The notes under the pieces were generated by a model. The model was given only the letters and a program-made list of their open reading frames with translations, ran no database searches and was not told the origin of the DNA. From positions 1 to 64,000 of the forward strand of contig NZ_JMTB01000113.1 in the NCBI RefSeq assembly GCF_000734965.1: 64,000 nucleotides of DNA. Direction: 5' to 3'. A program made the translations under genes and the position numbers. Shown in pieces: positions 43,416 to 53,792 of this stretch (position 1 is its first letter; each line of letters starts with the position of its first letter). The DNA comes from Trabulsiella guamensis ATCC 49490. GTDB lineage: Bacteria > Pseudomonadota > Gammaproteobacteria > Enterobacterales > Enterobacteriaceae.

Positions 43416-44315
43416 CGGCTTGTCGAAATGGCCATCCATCGCACCACGGATGGCCTCTGCCAGCTGCTCATAGCGGCTGCGCAGCGGTGATCCCGGACGA
43501 TAGACCAGACCCACCGTACGTTTCGGTTCAGGCTTGATGCACGGCAGATAAATCACACCGTCGCGTTTACGCTCCTGCGGTACAGCCAGTGCAGGCAACA
43601 GCGTGATGCCGCTACCGGCAGCCACCATGTTGCGCAGCGTTTCCAGGCTGGTGGCGCGGAAATGCGTGTCTTCATCGGCACCCGCTTCAAAGCAGAACCC
43701 CATCGCCTGATCGCGCAGGCAGTGCCCGTCTTCCAGCATCAACAGCTTTTCACCCGCCAGATCAGACATGGCGACACGATCGCGATTCGCCCACGGGTGA
43801 TCTTCGTAGATCGCCAGCAGCATCGGCTCATCAAACAGCGGGACTTCAATAAACGCTTCACTCTCTTTCACCAGCGCCAGAATGGCGCAGTCGAGTTTAC
43901 CGCTGTCCAGTTGCGCCAGCAGCTGATGCGTTTGCGCTTCGTGGAGGTACATTTCGAGCTTCGGGAAAGTCTGGTGCAACATCGGGATGATATGCGGCAG
44001 CAGATAAGGACCGACGGTAGGTATCAGGCCAATATGTAATGGCCCGGACATGGTTTCTCCCTGCTGGCTCGCCATCTCCTTGAGCACTTTGACCTCACGC
44101 AGCACAGTCCGCGCCTGATCCACCAGCAGCAAACCTGCCTGGGTGAACAGCACTTTACGACTGGTGCGTTCCAGCAGCATCACACCAAGCTCATCTTCCA
44201 GCTTACGAATTTGCCCGCTCAGGGTGGGCTGGCTGACGTGGCAGGAGTCTGCGGCACGGCGGAAATGACGATGTTCGGCTAACGCTACCAGGTATTCAAG
44301 ATCACGAATATTCAT
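43398..44315 (-). CDS. oxyR: Hydrogen peroxide sensor/regulator OxyR
   Basis: This LysR-type regulator activates peroxide defence genes when oxidised. It has 305 residues. The N-terminal winged helix carries [19 protein letters not shown]. The redox pair C199 and C208 ([13 protein letters not shown]) is intact. It is transcribed divergently from oxyS across a region with OxyR-like half sites, so autoregulation and oxyS activation as in E. coli are expected. Confidence 0.98.
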   Translation of the reverse strand: MNIRDLEYLVALAEHRHFRRAADSCHVSQPTLSGQIRKLEDELGVMLLERTSRKVLFTQAGLLLVDQARTVLREVKVLKEMASQQGETMSGPLHIGLIPTVGPYLLPHIIPMLHQTFPKLEMYLHEAQTHQLLAQLDSGKLDCAILALVKESEAFIEVPLFDEPMLLAIYEDHPWANRDRVAMSDLAGEKLLMLEDGHCLRDQAMGFCFEAGADEDTHFRATSLETLRNMVAAGSGITLLPALAVPQERKRDGVIYLPCIKPEPKRTVGLVYRPGSPLRSRYEQLAEAIRGAMDGHFDKPLKEAV

Positions 44316-44334
44316 TATTCATCCTCCATCGCCA

Positions 44335-44385
44335 TGATAGTTCATGGCGATAGGTAGCATAGCAACGAACGATTATCCCTATCAA
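44335..44385. promoter_or_regulatory. OxyR binding region between oxyR and oxyS
   Basis: GATAG-type half sites recur with roughly ten-base spacing (GATAGTTCATGG, GATAGGTAGCATAG, TTATCCCTATC), matching the tetrameric OxyR recognition pattern ATAG-N7-CTAT. A TAATA-type -10 element for oxyS follows at about 44397-44402. Confidence 0.65.
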
Positions 44386-44409
44386 GCTTTCTGTTCAATA
44401 ATACACCCA

Positions 44410-44530
44410 GAAACGAAGCGGTATCTCGTTAACCCTTGAAGCCACCGCTTGTTCAGAGAGTTTCGCACTGTTTCTCTCAAATAACTAAAGCCAACGTGAA
44501 CTTTTGCGGACCCCGTGGTCCGCATTTTTT
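44410..44530 (+). ncRNA. oxyS: OxyS small RNA
   Basis: This is the peroxide-induced Hfq-binding small RNA that in E. coli represses fhlA and rpoS and acts as an antimutator. The start GAAACGAAGCGG matches the E. coli 5' end. The linker AAATAACTAAAGCCAACGTG is almost identical to E. coli, and the terminator is the perfect stem GCGGACC / GGTCCGC followed by eight T. The internal hairpins (44418-44486) are diverged in sequence and a few bases longer. The position between divergent oxyR and argH is the canonical one. Confidence 0.93.
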
Positions 44531-44541
44531 TTGCCTGAACG

Positions 44542-45915
44542 CTACACCAGACGTGCTTTTGCTGCGGCAATGGCCTGCGTTACCTGCGTCGGTGAGACGC
44601 CGCCTTTTGCCGCCCGTTTATCAAGACAGGACTGCAGCGACAGGATCGGGTAGACATCGTCGCCAATCACATTGCTGAACTTTTGCAGATCCGCAAGCAC
44701 CAGCGCTTCCAGGGGCTTGCCCTGACCAATCGCCTCAACCACCGCTTCGCCCACAATGTGGTGTGCTTCGCGGAACGGTACACCTTTCGCCACCAGGTAA
44801 TCTGCCAGTTCAGTGGCATTCGCATAACCCTGCTGCGCCGCTTCCTGGCAACGTGGACGCTTCACCTGAATGCCGTCCAGCACCAGCGCCGCCATATGCA
44901 GGCAATCGAGCCAGGTATCGAGCGCATCGAACAGCCCTTCTTTGTCTTCCTGCATATCTTTGTTGTAGGCCAGCGGCAACCCTTTCAGCGTCATCATCAT
45001 GCCGGTCAGCGCGCCCTGCACGCGACCGCATTTGCCGCGGATAAGCTCCAGCGCATCCGGGTTTTTCTTCTGCGGCATCAGTGACGAGCCGGAAGTCACG
45101 CGGTCGGACAGCTCAACAAACCCGGATTCACCGGAGTTAAAGAAAATCAGATCTTCAGCGAAGCGCGACAGATGCACCATGCCGATGGACGCGTCAGACA
45201 GCAGTTCCAGCACGTGGTCGCGATCAGAAACGCTGTCGAGGCTGTTACGGGTTGCCGACGCAAAACCAAGCCAGCCGGCCAGTTGTTCACGGTCGATTTC
45301 ATACGCGGTTCCCGCCAGCGCGCCGCAGCCCAGCGGACTGACGTCCAGACGCTTCAGTGCATCCTGCAGACGGCTTTCATCACGCGCCAGCATTTCGACA
45401 TAGGCCAGACACCAGTGCGCAAAAGTCACCGGCTGGGCGCGTTGCAGGTGCGTGTAGCCCGGCATCACCGCGTCCTGATTGTTCTGCGCCGTGTCCACCA
45501 GCGCGCTTTGCAACTGGCGGTTCGCCGTGAGCAATTCGGTAACGGTATCTTTGCACCACAGTTTGAGATCAGTGGCGACCTGGTCGTTACGACTGCGGCC
45601 GGTGTGCAGTTTTTTACCCAGCTGACCGACTTTGTCGATGAGCTTCCCTTCCACCCAGCTGTGAATATCTTCCGCGTCGCTGTTGAGGATTTGCTGCGGA
45701 TCCGCCTGGACCTCTTCCAGCAGCACGTTCAGCGCCGCTTCCAGCTGCTGCTGCTCGTCGACCGTCAGCACACCCACCGTTACCAGCGCTTTCGACCAGG
45801 CCACAGAGCCAACGATATCCTGCTCCGCCAGGCGATAATCAAAGCGCAAAGAGTCATTGAACTGTTTGAACCGTTGATCTGCTGCCTGAGTAAAACGCCC
45901 GCCCCAAAGTGCCAT
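44542..45915 (-). CDS. argH: Argininosuccinate lyase
   Basis: ArgH splits argininosuccinate into arginine and fumarate, the last arginine step. It has 457 residues. The fumarase/aspartase signature is [20 protein letters not shown] (near residue 280), with the catalytic [14 protein letters not shown] earlier. It is last in argCBH, 35 bp after argB. Confidence 0.98.
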   Translation of the reverse strand: MALWGGRFTQAADQRFKQFNDSLRFDYRLAEQDIVGSVAWSKALVTVGVLTVDEQQQLEAALNVLLEEVQADPQQILNSDAEDIHSWVEGKLIDKVGQLGKKLHTGRSRNDQVATDLKLWCKDTVTELLTANRQLQSALVDTAQNNQDAVMPGYTHLQRAQPVTFAHWCLAYVEMLARDESRLQDALKRLDVSPLGCGALAGTAYEIDREQLAGWLGFASATRNSLDSVSDRDHVLELLSDASIGMVHLSRFAEDLIFFNSGESGFVELSDRVTSGSSLMPQKKNPDALELIRGKCGRVQGALTGMMMTLKGLPLAYNKDMQEDKEGLFDALDTWLDCLHMAALVLDGIQVKRPRCQEAAQQGYANATELADYLVAKGVPFREAHHIVGEAVVEAIGQGKPLEALVLADLQKFSNVIGDDVYPILSLQSCLDKRAAKGGVSPTQVTQAIAAAKARLV

Positions 45916-45950
45916 AACATGCTTCCTTAATTTCCAGAATATATAAATGA

Positions 45951-46727
45951 TTAAGCCAGAATACGTGTACCAATCGGCGTGCCGTTAAACAGCGCCGGGA
46001 GCTGATCCGCATGCCGCCACGAGGCGATATCCACCGGGCGACCCAGGGCACGGGCTGCATCCAGCGCCGCGTTCACTTTAACAATCATACCGTCAGTAAT
46101 TATACCCTGGTCAATCAGCTGTTCTGCTTTGGCCGCTGTCATTTCGGCGATGCGCTGCCCTTTGCCGTCCAGAATGCCGCTGACATCCGACAGCAGGATA
46201 AGATCCGCGCCCAGCGTCGCCGCCAGCGCCGTCGCCGCCTGATCGGCATTAACGTTCATCAGTTGCCCCTCGTCGGTGACACCAATGGAGCTGACCACCG
46301 GCAGGAAACCGCCTTCCAGCAGCGAGGTAATCAGCCTGGGCGACCCTGGTTGCGCCAGTCCGACATGACCGAGCGACTCATCTAGCTGGGTTACGTTGAC
46401 GCTGTCGCCATCGCCAAGGTACAGGCCAACGGACGGAATATGGTGCTTTTTCGCCCACGCCAGCAATGTTTTGTTTGCCGTGCCCGCCAGCGCGCCGGTA
46501 ATGATGTCTATCTGATCGGCAGGCGTAACACGAAGGCCATTTTTCTTTTTCACCGGCAGGTTGAGCTGTTTCATCAGTTCGTCGACCACGCAACCACCGC
46601 CGTGAACGATAACCAGCGGGCGCTGATGAGATTCACGATAATTAACCAGCGCGGTAAACAGGCGCTCCAGCGCCTCTTCACTATCCAGCAGTACACCACC
46701 GAGTTTGATAATTAAAGGATTCATCAT
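45951..46727 (-). CDS. argB: Acetylglutamate kinase
   Basis: ArgB phosphorylates N-acetylglutamate. It has 258 residues from the ATG chosen for a 7-base spacing to AAGG; three further start-like codons precede in frame. Motifs are [31 protein letters not shown] and [18 protein letters not shown]. Middle gene of argCBH. Confidence 0.97.
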   Translation of the reverse strand: MMNPLIIKLGGVLLDSEEALERLFTALVNYRESHQRPLVIVHGGGCVVDELMKQLNLPVKKKNGLRVTPADQIDIITGALAGTANKTLLAWAKKHHIPSVGLYLGDGDSVNVTQLDESLGHVGLAQPGSPRLITSLLEGGFLPVVSSIGVTDEGQLMNVNADQAATALAATLGADLILLSDVSGILDGKGQRIAEMTAAKAEQLIDQGIITDGMIVKVNAALDAARALGRPVDIASWRHADQLPALFNGTPIGTRILA

Positions 46728-46736
46728 CATCACACC

Positions 46737-47741
46737 TTAAAGAAGAGACTGCGTTTCGGGGTAACCGAAACGAATGTTTGCGCATTGTACCGCCTGAGCC
46801 GCGGCACCTTTCAGCAGATTATCTTCCGCTGCCACGATAATCAGATGTTCGCCATCCACCGCAAAGCCGATATCACAGAACGGCAGCCCTTCGACGCCTT
46901 TCAACGCCGGGACGCCAGCGTCATACAGGCGCACCAGCGGTTTGCTGGCATACGCCTGCTGATAGAGTTCCGCAATGCGCGCGCGGGTCACGCCGGCATT
47001 CAAACGGCAGGTGATGGTTTCGAGGATCCCGCGCTTAAAGTTACCCAGATGCGGCGTAAAAATCACCTCGGCCCCCAAATGCGTAGTAATTTCAGGATGA
47101 TGGCGATGATTAAAAATACCGTACGGCTGCAGGCTTACTTCGCAGAAGCTGTTTGACATCGCCGCTTTACGCCCCGCGCCGCTGACGCCGCTGGTGGCGT
47201 TGATCACCGGCCACTGATTCAGATTGAGCACACCGGCATCAATAAGCGGTTTCAGCGCCAGTTGCGCCGCCGTCGGATAGCAGCCCGGCACCGCGATCAG
47301 ATTCGCCTCTTTCACTGCATCGCCGTTCCACTCCGCCAGCCCGTAGGCAGCCTGCGCCAGCCATTCCGGGTGCTGATGAGTGAAACCGTAGAATTTTTCA
47401 TAGAAGGCCGCATCGTTGACGCGAAACGCCCCTGAGAGATCGAACACCACACACCCGGCGGCGAGGAACTGCGGCGCCAGATCGTGGCTGACCTCATGGG
47501 CAGTGGCGAGAAACACCACGTCCACGCCGCCGCTGAATTCGCTGATGTCTGACATCGGCTGCAACGGCAGATCAACCACACCTTTCAGCTGCGGATGCAA
47601 ATCAGATATTAACTTTCCTGCATCATTGCTTTGCGCTGAGACCGTCAAAGCGGTTATGTTCATATGCGGATGACGATTTATGTAACCCACCAGCTCAGCA
47701 CCTGCATAACCGCTGGCGCCTACAATCAGCGTATTCAACAT
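46737..47741 (-). CDS. argC: N-acetyl-gamma-glutamyl-phosphate reductase
   Basis: ArgC reduces acetylglutamyl phosphate to the semialdehyde with NADPH. It has 334 residues. The nucleotide loop is [15 protein letters not shown], and the catalytic cysteine is in [13 protein letters not shown] (near residue 154). First gene of argCBH, divergent from argE over ArgR boxes. Confidence 0.98.
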   Translation of the reverse strand: MLNTLIVGASGYAGAELVGYINRHPHMNITALTVSAQSNDAGKLISDLHPQLKGVVDLPLQPMSDISEFSGGVDVVFLATAHEVSHDLAPQFLAAGCVVFDLSGAFRVNDAAFYEKFYGFTHQHPEWLAQAAYGLAEWNGDAVKEANLIAVPGCYPTAAQLALKPLIDAGVLNLNQWPVINATSGVSGAGRKAAMSNSFCEVSLQPYGIFNHRHHPEITTHLGAEVIFTPHLGNFKRGILETITCRLNAGVTRARIAELYQQAYASKPLVRLYDAGVPALKGVEGLPFCDIGFAVDGEHLIIVAAEDNLLKGAAAQAVQCANIRFGYPETQSLL

Positions 47742-47764
47742 CGGGTTCCTTTAAGCTCAACGAT

Positions 47765-47803
47765 AATGTATTTTTATTCACTAATTTTGCATGAATATTG
47801 ATA
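47765..47803. promoter_or_regulatory. Tandem ArgR (ARG) boxes in the argC/argE divergent promoter
   Basis: Two 18-bp sites, AATGTATTTTTATTCACT (47765-47782) and TTTGCATGAATATTGATA (47786-47803), match the ARG-box pattern TGAAT-W4-ATTCA and are separated by three bases, the standard ArgR hexamer arrangement. They cover both divergent promoters. Confidence 0.85.
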
Positions 47804-47829
47804 CTATCATGACCTGAGGTGTGTCAACA

Positions 47830-48981
47830 ATGAAAAACGTTTTACCGCCATTTATCGAGATTTATCGCGCATTAATCGCCACTCCTTCGATCAGCGCAAC
47901 GGAAGAAGCGCTCGATCAGAGTAATGCGGCTTTAATCAATCTGCTGGCCGACTGGTTCGCTTCTATCGGGTTCAACGTCGAGGTACAGCCGGTGCCGGGA
48001 ACGCGCAATAAATTCAACCTGCTGGCCAGTACCGGCAGTGGCGCTGGCGGACTGTTGCTCGCAGGACACACAGATACCGTCCCCTTTGACGACGGACGCT
48101 GGACGCGCGATCCTTTTACCCTGACCGAACATGACAACAAGCTCTACGGCCTCGGCACTGCAGATATGAAAGGCTTCTTCGCCTTTATTCTTGATGCTCT
48201 GCGCGACGTTGACGTGACGCAACTGAAAAAACCGCTCTACATTCTGGCGACTGCCGACGAAGAGACCAGCATGGCGGGTGCGCGTTATTTTGCGGAAACC
48301 ACCGCTTTGCGCCCGGACTGCGCCATCATCGGCGAGCCGACCTCGCTGCAACCGGTTCGCGCCCATAAAGGCCATATCTCCACTGCCGTGCGTGTGCTCG
48401 GCCAGTCGGGTCATTCCAGCGATCCAGCGCGCGGGGTGAACGCCATTGAACTGATGCATGACGCCATCGGCCATATTCTGCATCTGCGGGATGACCTGAA
48501 ATCGCGTTATCACTACGAGGCTTTCACCGTGCCATACCCGACACTCAACCTCGGTGCCATTCACGGTGGTGATGCGTCAAACCGTATTTGCGCCTGCTGC
48601 GAGCTGCATATGGATATTCGTCCGTTACCGGGCATGACACTGGAAGATTTAAATGGCCTGCTGAATGAGGCGCTGGCACCGGTCAGCGAACGCTGGCCGG
48701 GCAGGCTGACGGTGTCAGAACTGCACCCGCCGATCCCCGGCTACGAATGCCCGCCAGATCATCAACTGGTGCAGGTAGTGGAAAAACTGCTCGGTACGCA
48801 TACCGACGTGGTGAACTACTGTACCGAAGCACCGTTTATTCAGACCCGCTGCCCAACGCTGGTGCTCGGCCCCGGCTCTATTAATCAGGCGCATCAGCCG
48901 GATGAGTATCTCGAAACGCGTTTTATCAAACCCACCCGTGAGCTGATCACCCAAGTGGTGCATCACTTTTGCTGGCATTAA
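47830..48981 (+). CDS. argE: Acetylornithine deacetylase
   Basis: ArgE releases ornithine from N-acetylornithine. It has 383 residues from ATG 47830; a GTG nine bases upstream is less likely because GAGG is well placed for the ATG. M20 metallopeptidase metal ligands are in AGHTDTVPF (H80, D82), [10 protein letters not shown] and [11 protein letters not shown]. In E. coli ppc follows; here the next genes are unrelated. Confidence 0.98.
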   Translation: MKNVLPPFIEIYRALIATPSISATEEALDQSNAALINLLADWFASIGFNVEVQPVPGTRNKFNLLASTGSGAGGLLLAGHTDTVPFDDGRWTRDPFTLTEHDNKLYGLGTADMKGFFAFILDALRDVDVTQLKKPLYILATADEETSMAGARYFAETTALRPDCAIIGEPTSLQPVRAHKGHISTAVRVLGQSGHSSDPARGVNAIELMHDAIGHILHLRDDLKSRYHYEAFTVPYPTLNLGAIHGGDASNRICACCELHMDIRPLPGMTLEDLNGLLNEALAPVSERWPGRLTVSELHPPIPGYECPPDHQLVQVVEKLLGTHTDVVNYCTEAPFIQTRCPTLVLGPGSINQAHQPDEYLETRFIKPTRELITQVVHHFCWH

Positions 48982-48985
48982 TCGC

Positions 48986-49013
48986 CCGCCCTTTCTCTGC
49001 GGGAAAAGGGCGG
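48986..49013 (+). terminator. Hairpin after argE
   Basis: A perfect 9-bp stem CCGCCCTTT / AAAGGGCGG with a 10-base loop begins 4 bp after the argE stop. No T-tract follows (CGTGATGATTT), so it may be a weak terminator or an RNA-stabilising end shared with the convergent DUF1348 gene. Confidence 0.5.
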
Positions 49014-49022
49014 CGTGATGAT

Positions 49023-49493
49023 TTACAAGCCGAGGTCGCTTAAGCCCGGATGGTCGTCAGGGCGACGACCCTGGGGCCAGCGGAACAGGCGCTCATTTTC
49101 GGCGATCGGCAAATCGTTGATGCTGGCGAAGCGTGTGCGCATCAGGCCGTTCTCGTCAAATTCCCAGTTCTCGTTGCCGTAAGAGCGAAACCAGTTGCCG
49201 CTGTCGTCGTGCCATTCATAGGCAAAACGGACGGCGATACGGTTGTCGCTATAGGCCCAGATCTCTTTAATCAGGCGATATTCCTGTTCGCGACGCCATT
49301 TGCGGGTGAGGAATTCAACAATCTCCTCGCGCCCGGTGACGAAATCGCTGCGGTTGCGCCAGACGCTGTCCGGTGAATAGGCCAGCGATACCTTCTGCGG
49401 ATCGCGGCTGTTCCAGCCATCTTCGGCAGCACGCACTTTCTGGATAGCGCTCTCCCGCGTAAACGGCGGCAGAGGCGGTCGTTGTTCAGACAT
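49023..49493 (-). CDS. DUF1348 / SnoaL-like (NTF2-fold) protein
   Basis: This 156-residue protein has the DUF1348 pattern: [21 protein letters not shown] at the start, [21 protein letters not shown], then [20 protein letters not shown]. The fold is an NTF2/SnoaL cone, often a small-molecule hydrolase, isomerase or binding protein; the actual role is unknown. It overlaps the 3' end of the upstream FMN-oxidoreductase gene by 8 bp, so the two are one operon, divergent from a LysR regulator. Confidence 0.8.
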   Translation of the reverse strand: MSEQRPPLPPFTRESAIQKVRAAEDGWNSRDPQKVSLAYSPDSVWRNRSDFVTGREEIVEFLTRKWRREQEYRLIKEIWAYSDNRIAVRFAYEWHDDSGNWFRSYGNENWEFDENGLMRTRFASINDLPIAENERLFRWPQGRRPDDHPGLSDLGL

Positions 49494-50124
49494 GATCTTC
49501 TCCCTTCGATGTTAATTTCTCTTTTAGCAGCTGGTTTTCGTGTTCCAGCTCCGCAATGCGCGTTTGTAGCGTCTGGCTGTATTCAGCCACCTGCTGCGTG
49601 GTATAGCGCGGCGTGATGTGCTGCGGACAATTCCAGTCAAAGGCCATCAGGTGAAACAGATACACCCGCTCAACACGCGCGCGATAGTCAGGCAGCGTCA
49701 CCTGTGCCAGCAGTTCCGGCGCCGCTTCCGGCGCGAACACCTCAACGGTGGCATAGATTTTCAGCCTGGCACGACGCGGGTAATCCATCAAAAACAAACA
49801 AGCGCGATCGCTGCCACGCAGGTTCCCACTGGTGATGTACTGTCGGTTGCCGCTGAAATCGGCCATCGCCAGCGTTTTGTCGTCAATCATTCGCAGAAAC
49901 CCTGCCGGCCCGCCACGGTGCTGAAGATACGGCCAGCCACTTTGCGATACTGTTGCCATGTAAAAGCTGTCACGACTGGCAATCATCGCTTCTTCGCTGG
50001 CAGTAAACCGGTCGGACGTTCGTCCGGGACGCGGGTGCTGCCACAGCGCATCGCTGCCCATTTCATGCTGAACGTCCATCACATCCGGTGTCATGGCGAT
50101 GTCGAGAAATCCCAGGGCCATCAT
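49486..50124 (-). CDS. Pyridoxamine 5'-phosphate oxidase-family FMN protein
   Basis: This 212-residue protein has the split-barrel flavin fold: [40 protein letters not shown], and [20 protein letters not shown]. The C-terminal ~35 residues form a charged coiled coil ([20 protein letters not shown]). Substrate is unknown; relatives reduce small electrophiles. First gene of the pair with DUF1348, with AGAGG before the ATG. Confidence 0.8.
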   Translation of the reverse strand: MMALGFLDIAMTPDVMDVQHEMGSDALWQHPRPGRTSDRFTASEEAMIASRDSFYMATVSQSGWPYLQHRGGPAGFLRMIDDKTLAMADFSGNRQYITSGNLRGSDRACLFLMDYPRRARLKIYATVEVFAPEAAPELLAQVTLPDYRARVERVYLFHLMAFDWNCPQHITPRYTTQQVAEYSQTLQTRIAELEHENQLLKEKLTSKGEDHV

Positions 50125-50230
50125 TCACCTCTGCACCATGTTGTTGTCTTCTGTCGCGATGATGGACTCTGCCAGAGTAAATGATAATACTGAGAGTTCA
50201 GCAAACATCTTTCCGAAAAACGGGAGAATC

Positions 50231-51118
50231 ATGGATCGTCTGGAAGCCATGGCGCTACTGGTGAAGGTTAGCGAACTGGGGAGCATGTCGGCGGCGGCGC
50301 GCATGCTGAATACGCCGTTAACCACTGTCAGTCGCAACATTGCCGAGCTGGAAAACCGCCTGGGCGTACGCCTGCTGACGCGCACCACCCGCAAACTTAC
50401 GCTGACGGATGCCGGTGTGGATTACGTCGCGGCTGCACAGCGCATTCTGGAAGAAGTGGAAAACGCCGAACGGTGCGCCACCGGGGAATATCAGGAGCCG
50501 AAAGGGGAACTGGCGATCAGCGCCCCGACAATGTTTGGCCGCCTGTATGTGCTGCCGGTGGTGACGGAATTTCTCGCCCGCTATCCACAAATTACTCTTC
50601 GCTTGCTGCTGAGCGACCGCAACGTCGACCTGATTGGCGAGCATATCGATCTTGCCGTGCGTATCGGTCAGTTGCCGGACAGCTCGATGGTGGCGACCCG
50701 CGCCGGGGAGATGCGTATCGTCACCTGCGCCAGCCCGGCGTTGCTGGAAAAGTACGGTACTCCCGCCAGACCGGAAGCCCTCGCCGCGCTGCCATACATT
50801 CGTATTGAATCACCGATGCCGTTCAGCTACTGGCGCTCGCAAGAACAGCGCCCGGCGCTCTCCGTTACCAATCCGGAAGCCGCCGCCGACGCCGCCCGGC
50901 TGGGCGCAGGGGTGGCGAGACTGTTGCATTACCAGGCCATTGAAGGACTGCGGCGCGGCGAATTGTCGCTGATCCTCGACGCTTTCGAACCACCGCCGGT
51001 GCCGGTACATTTGCTCTACGCCTCGCGCGATCTCACGCCGCTGAAACTACGCAAATTCATTGATTTCGCGGCACCTGCGCTGCGTCTCGCGCTTCAGCAG
51101 ATTGCCCGTACGGCTTAG
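50231..51118 (+). CDS. LysR-family transcriptional regulator
   Basis: This 295-residue regulator opens with a winged helix (residues ~1-60; SMSAAARMLNTPLTTVSRNI is the recognition region) and has a substrate-binding domain from ~residue 90. It is divergent from the FMN-oxidoreductase/DUF1348 pair across a 106-bp gap, the usual arrangement for a LysR regulator controlling its neighbour. The start at 50231 follows GGGAGA and matches the family N-terminus; a longer frame would run into the divergent gene. Ligand unknown. Confidence 0.88.
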   Translation: MDRLEAMALLVKVSELGSMSAAARMLNTPLTTVSRNIAELENRLGVRLLTRTTRKLTLTDAGVDYVAAAQRILEEVENAERCATGEYQEPKGELAISAPTMFGRLYVLPVVTEFLARYPQITLRLLLSDRNVDLIGEHIDLAVRIGQLPDSSMVATRAGEMRIVTCASPALLEKYGTPARPEALAALPYIRIESPMPFSYWRSQEQRPALSVTNPEAAADAARLGAGVARLLHYQAIEGLRRGELSLILDAFEPPPVPVHLLYASRDLTPLKLRKFIDFAAPALRLALQQIARTA

Positions 51119-51207
51119 TGTTAGACCGATTAAAGCGCTCTCGACAGGCCATCAATACTGAGTCATTCTTTTTGTAATAATTAATTCCATACACCCTGCC
51201 GTAATTT

Positions 51208-51222
51208 GGAATATAATATTCC
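51208..51222. promoter_or_regulatory. Operator overlapping the murQ -10 box
   Basis: GGAATATAATATTCC is a perfect inverted repeat (7-bp arms, one central base) and contains TATAAT (51212-51217), a consensus -10, 35 bp before the murQ ATG. A repressor bound here would exclude RNA polymerase. An RpiR-type regulator such as MurR is the likely ligand, but none is encoded in the window. Confidence 0.65.
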
Positions 51223-51257
51223 TAAGCATGACACAGGTGCATTAAAACGAGGTAAAA

Positions 51258-52160
51258 ATGAGTATTGACCTGAGTAAGTTACTGACCGAACGCCGCAACA
51301 GCAACAGCGCTGACATCGATACCCTCTCCACAGAAGCGATGCTGGCGGTGATCAACCACGAAGACCAGCAGGTACCACACGCCATAACCCCTTATCTGCC
51401 GCAGATCGCGCAGGTGGTAGATCGCGTTGCCGCGGCGATTCAGGCAGGCGGGCGTCTGATTTACATCGGCGCAGGCACGTCCGGGCGACTGGGGATCCTT
51501 GACGCCAGCGAATGCCCGCCAACGTTTGGCACGCGCCCGGAACAGGTGGTGGGGCTGATTGCTGGCGGGCATAAAGCCATTCTCAGCGCAGTAGAAAACG
51601 TTGAAGACAACAAAGCGCAGGGTGCTGCCGATCTGCAGGCCATCCGGTTCAGCGAGCGCGATGTACTGGTAGGGCTGGCCGCCAGCGGGCGCACGCCGTA
51701 CGTCATCGGCGCGATGGAATACGCGAAAGCCTGCAACGCCTTCGTGGCAATTGTCAGTTGCAACCCGCACGGCGAAATGGCGCAACTGGCGGATGTCGCC
51801 ATCACCCCAGTGGTCGGTCCGGAAGTGGTTACCGGCTCCACACGCCTGAAAGCAGGCACCGCACAGAAACTGGTGCTGAATATGATCTCTACAGGCGCCA
51901 TGATCCGCGTCGGCAAGGTCTACAGCAACCTGATGGTGGATGTGGAAGCGACCAACGCGAAACTGATTGAGCGCCAGGTCTCCATTGTGATGGAAGCCAC
52001 CGAATGCTCGCGCGATACGGCGCAACAGGCGTTGGCCGCCTGCGATCGTCACTGCAAAACCGCCATCGTGATGGTGCTGGCGAATCTCAGTGCCGACGAG
52101 GCACGTACTCTGCTGGCCGACAATCACGGCTATATCCGTCAGGCGCTGAATCACGCCTGA
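51258..52160 (+). CDS. murQ: N-acetylmuramic acid 6-phosphate etherase
   Basis: MurQ cleaves the lactyl ether of MurNAc-6-phosphate to GlcNAc-6-phosphate and D-lactate. It has 300 residues (298 in E. coli). It is a SIS-domain protein with YIGAGTSGRLGILDASECPP (catalytic Glu), AASGRTPYVIGAMEYAK and VVTGSTRLKAGTAQKLVLN. It forms an operon with murP 21 bp downstream, so imported MurNAc-6-P is processed at once. A strong GAGG site precedes the ATG. Confidence 0.96.
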   Translation: MSIDLSKLLTERRNSNSADIDTLSTEAMLAVINHEDQQVPHAITPYLPQIAQVVDRVAAAIQAGGRLIYIGAGTSGRLGILDASECPPTFGTRPEQVVGLIAGGHKAILSAVENVEDNKAQGAADLQAIRFSERDVLVGLAASGRTPYVIGAMEYAKACNAFVAIVSCNPHGEMAQLADVAITPVVGPEVVTGSTRLKAGTAQKLVLNMISTGAMIRVGKVYSNLMVDVEATNAKLIERQVSIVMEATECSRDTAQQALAACDRHCKTAIVMVLANLSADEARTLLADNHGYIRQALNHA

Positions 52161-52181
52161 ACTCCACACAGGACATCATGA

Positions 52182-53618
52182 ATGGCGAAAATAACACAAG
52201 AGATGATAGCCCGGATCCTGTCCCACGTGGGCGGTGCCGGAAACGTGGCGCAGGCCGGGAACTGTATGACGCGTCTGCGTCTGACGCTGCGCAATGACAG
52301 CCAGGCCGACGTAGCCGCCATCCGCCAGATCGATGGCGTGCTGGGGGTGATTGTCAGTGATGAGCAATTCCAGGTGGTACTTGGCCCAGGCAAAGCCCAT
52401 ACCGCGGCAGAGATGATGAATCAGTTGCTCGACGCCGCGCCTGCGACCGACAACCCGTCACTGCAAGAGATGGCAGCCGCCAAAAAGCAGGAGCTGAAAG
52501 GCAAGCAAACCAGCAGCGTGCAGAAATTTCTGGCGAAGTTCGCCACCATCTTCACACCGTTAATTCCCGGGTTTATCGCCGTCGGTCTGCTGCTTGGCTT
52601 TGCGACGCTGGCTGAACAGATGTTCGTGCTGGAGAACGCGCATCCCAACGCCACGCTGGTGGCGCTGATCGGTTATATGAAAGTATTCAGCAAGGGTATG
52701 TTTACATTCCTGAGCATTCTGATTGGCTATAACGCACAGAAAGCCTTTGGCGGTTCCGGCGTCAACGGAGCGATTATCGCGTCGCTGTTTGTCCTTGGCT
52801 ACAACCCGGACGCCACCAGCGGCTTCTACTCAGGCATTTCAACCTTCTTCGGTCACGGTATCGATCCGCGCGGCAATATCATCGGCGTGCTGATTGCCTC
52901 CATGCTGGGCGCGTGGGTGGAAAAACGGGTGCGCAGCGTTATACCTGCCAACCTCGATATGATCCTCACCTCCGCCATCACGCTACTGATCATGGGCGCC
53001 ATCACTTTTATCGTCATCATGCCGCTCGGCGGTTATCTGTTTACCGGCATGTCGTGGCTGTTCCTGCATCTTAACGGCAACCCGTTCGGGTCGGCGGTAC
53101 TGGCGGGGCTGTTCCTGCTGGCCGTGATGTTTGGCGTGCATCAGGGGTTTGTCCCTGTCTATTTTGCGCTCATGGACGCCCAGGGCTTCAACTCACTGTT
53201 CACCATTCTGGCAATGGCCGGCGCAGGGCAGGTCGGGGCAGCACTGGCGCTCTTTTTCCGGGCGAAAGCGGGCGCGCTACTGCGTACACAAATTAAAGGG
53301 GCGATCATCCCCGGTTTCCTTGGCATTGGCGAACCGCTGATTTACGGCGTGACGCTGCCGCGCATGAAACCCTTCGTCACCGCTTGTCTCGGTGGCGCCT
53401 GCGGCGGATTCTTCATCGGGATGGTGGCGTGGATGGGCCTGCCGGTGGGACTGAACACCGTCTTTGGCCCGTCGGGTCTGGTGGCGCTGCCGCTGATGAC
53501 CTCTGGTCACGGCATTTTCGCCGGAATGGCGGTATACGCAGCGGGGCTATGTGTGGCCTATCTCTGCGGTTTTGTCCTGACCTGGCTGTTTGGCAGCAAG
53601 GATGTGGATTTAAGCTGA
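52182..53618 (+). CDS. murP: PTS N-acetylmuramic acid transporter subunit IIBC
   Basis: MurP imports and phosphorylates MurNAc. It has 478 residues. The EIIB domain comes first (phospho-cysteine C28 in [12 protein letters not shown]). A linker with [15 protein letters not shown] leads to an EIIC domain of about ten membrane helices, with the sugar motif [17 protein letters not shown] near residue 380. No EIIA domain is present, so it should use the glucose EIIA (Crr), as in E. coli. No terminator with a T-tract is seen after it; an AAGTGCAC / GTGCGCTT hairpin lies at about 53649-53671. Confidence 0.95.
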   Translation: MAKITQEMIARILSHVGGAGNVAQAGNCMTRLRLTLRNDSQADVAAIRQIDGVLGVIVSDEQFQVVLGPGKAHTAAEMMNQLLDAAPATDNPSLQEMAAAKKQELKGKQTSSVQKFLAKFATIFTPLIPGFIAVGLLLGFATLAEQMFVLENAHPNATLVALIGYMKVFSKGMFTFLSILIGYNAQKAFGGSGVNGAIIASLFVLGYNPDATSGFYSGISTFFGHGIDPRGNIIGVLIASMLGAWVEKRVRSVIPANLDMILTSAITLLIMGAITFIVIMPLGGYLFTGMSWLFLHLNGNPFGSAVLAGLFLLAVMFGVHQGFVPVYFALMDAQGFNSLFTILAMAGAGQVGAALALFFRAKAGALLRTQIKGAIIPGFLGIGEPLIYGVTLPRMKPFVTACLGGACGGFFIGMVAWMGLPVGLNTVFGPSGLVALPLMTSGHGIFAGMAVYAAGLCVAYLCGFVLTWLFGSKDVDLS

Positions 53619-53713
53619 TTCTGCTAACTTCTTTCTGCGCAATATCTTCAAAGTGCACTGCTTTGGTGCGCTTATAGATGTTTCAGCACTTCCATAACCT
53701 TTCAAAAACACTG

Positions 53714-53742
53714 GTTAAAAACACAGATAAAATGTTTTTAAC
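53714..53742. promoter_or_regulatory. Inverted repeat upstream of the EcoRII-like methylase
   Basis: GTTAAAAACA (53714-53723) and TGTTTTTAAC (53733-53742) form perfect 10-bp arms around a 9-base spacer, about 50 bp before the methylase ATG. M.EcoRII is known to repress its own gene by binding upstream, so this is a candidate operator. The surrounding 174 bp between murP and the methylase hold no gene. Confidence 0.6.
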
Positions 53743-53792
53743 TGGGTCAAATGAGTGATAGAGTATCACCAATAAGACCCATTGGAGGTGCT

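Noticed and set aside
48986-49013. Attachment site or recombination scar after argE
   Set aside because: It is a simple 9-bp hairpin with no second copy found in the window.
53751-53792. In-frame ATG 14 codons upstream of the methylase start
   Set aside because: It lacks a ribosome site, while GGAGG precedes 53793 and the protein then starts like M.EcoRII.
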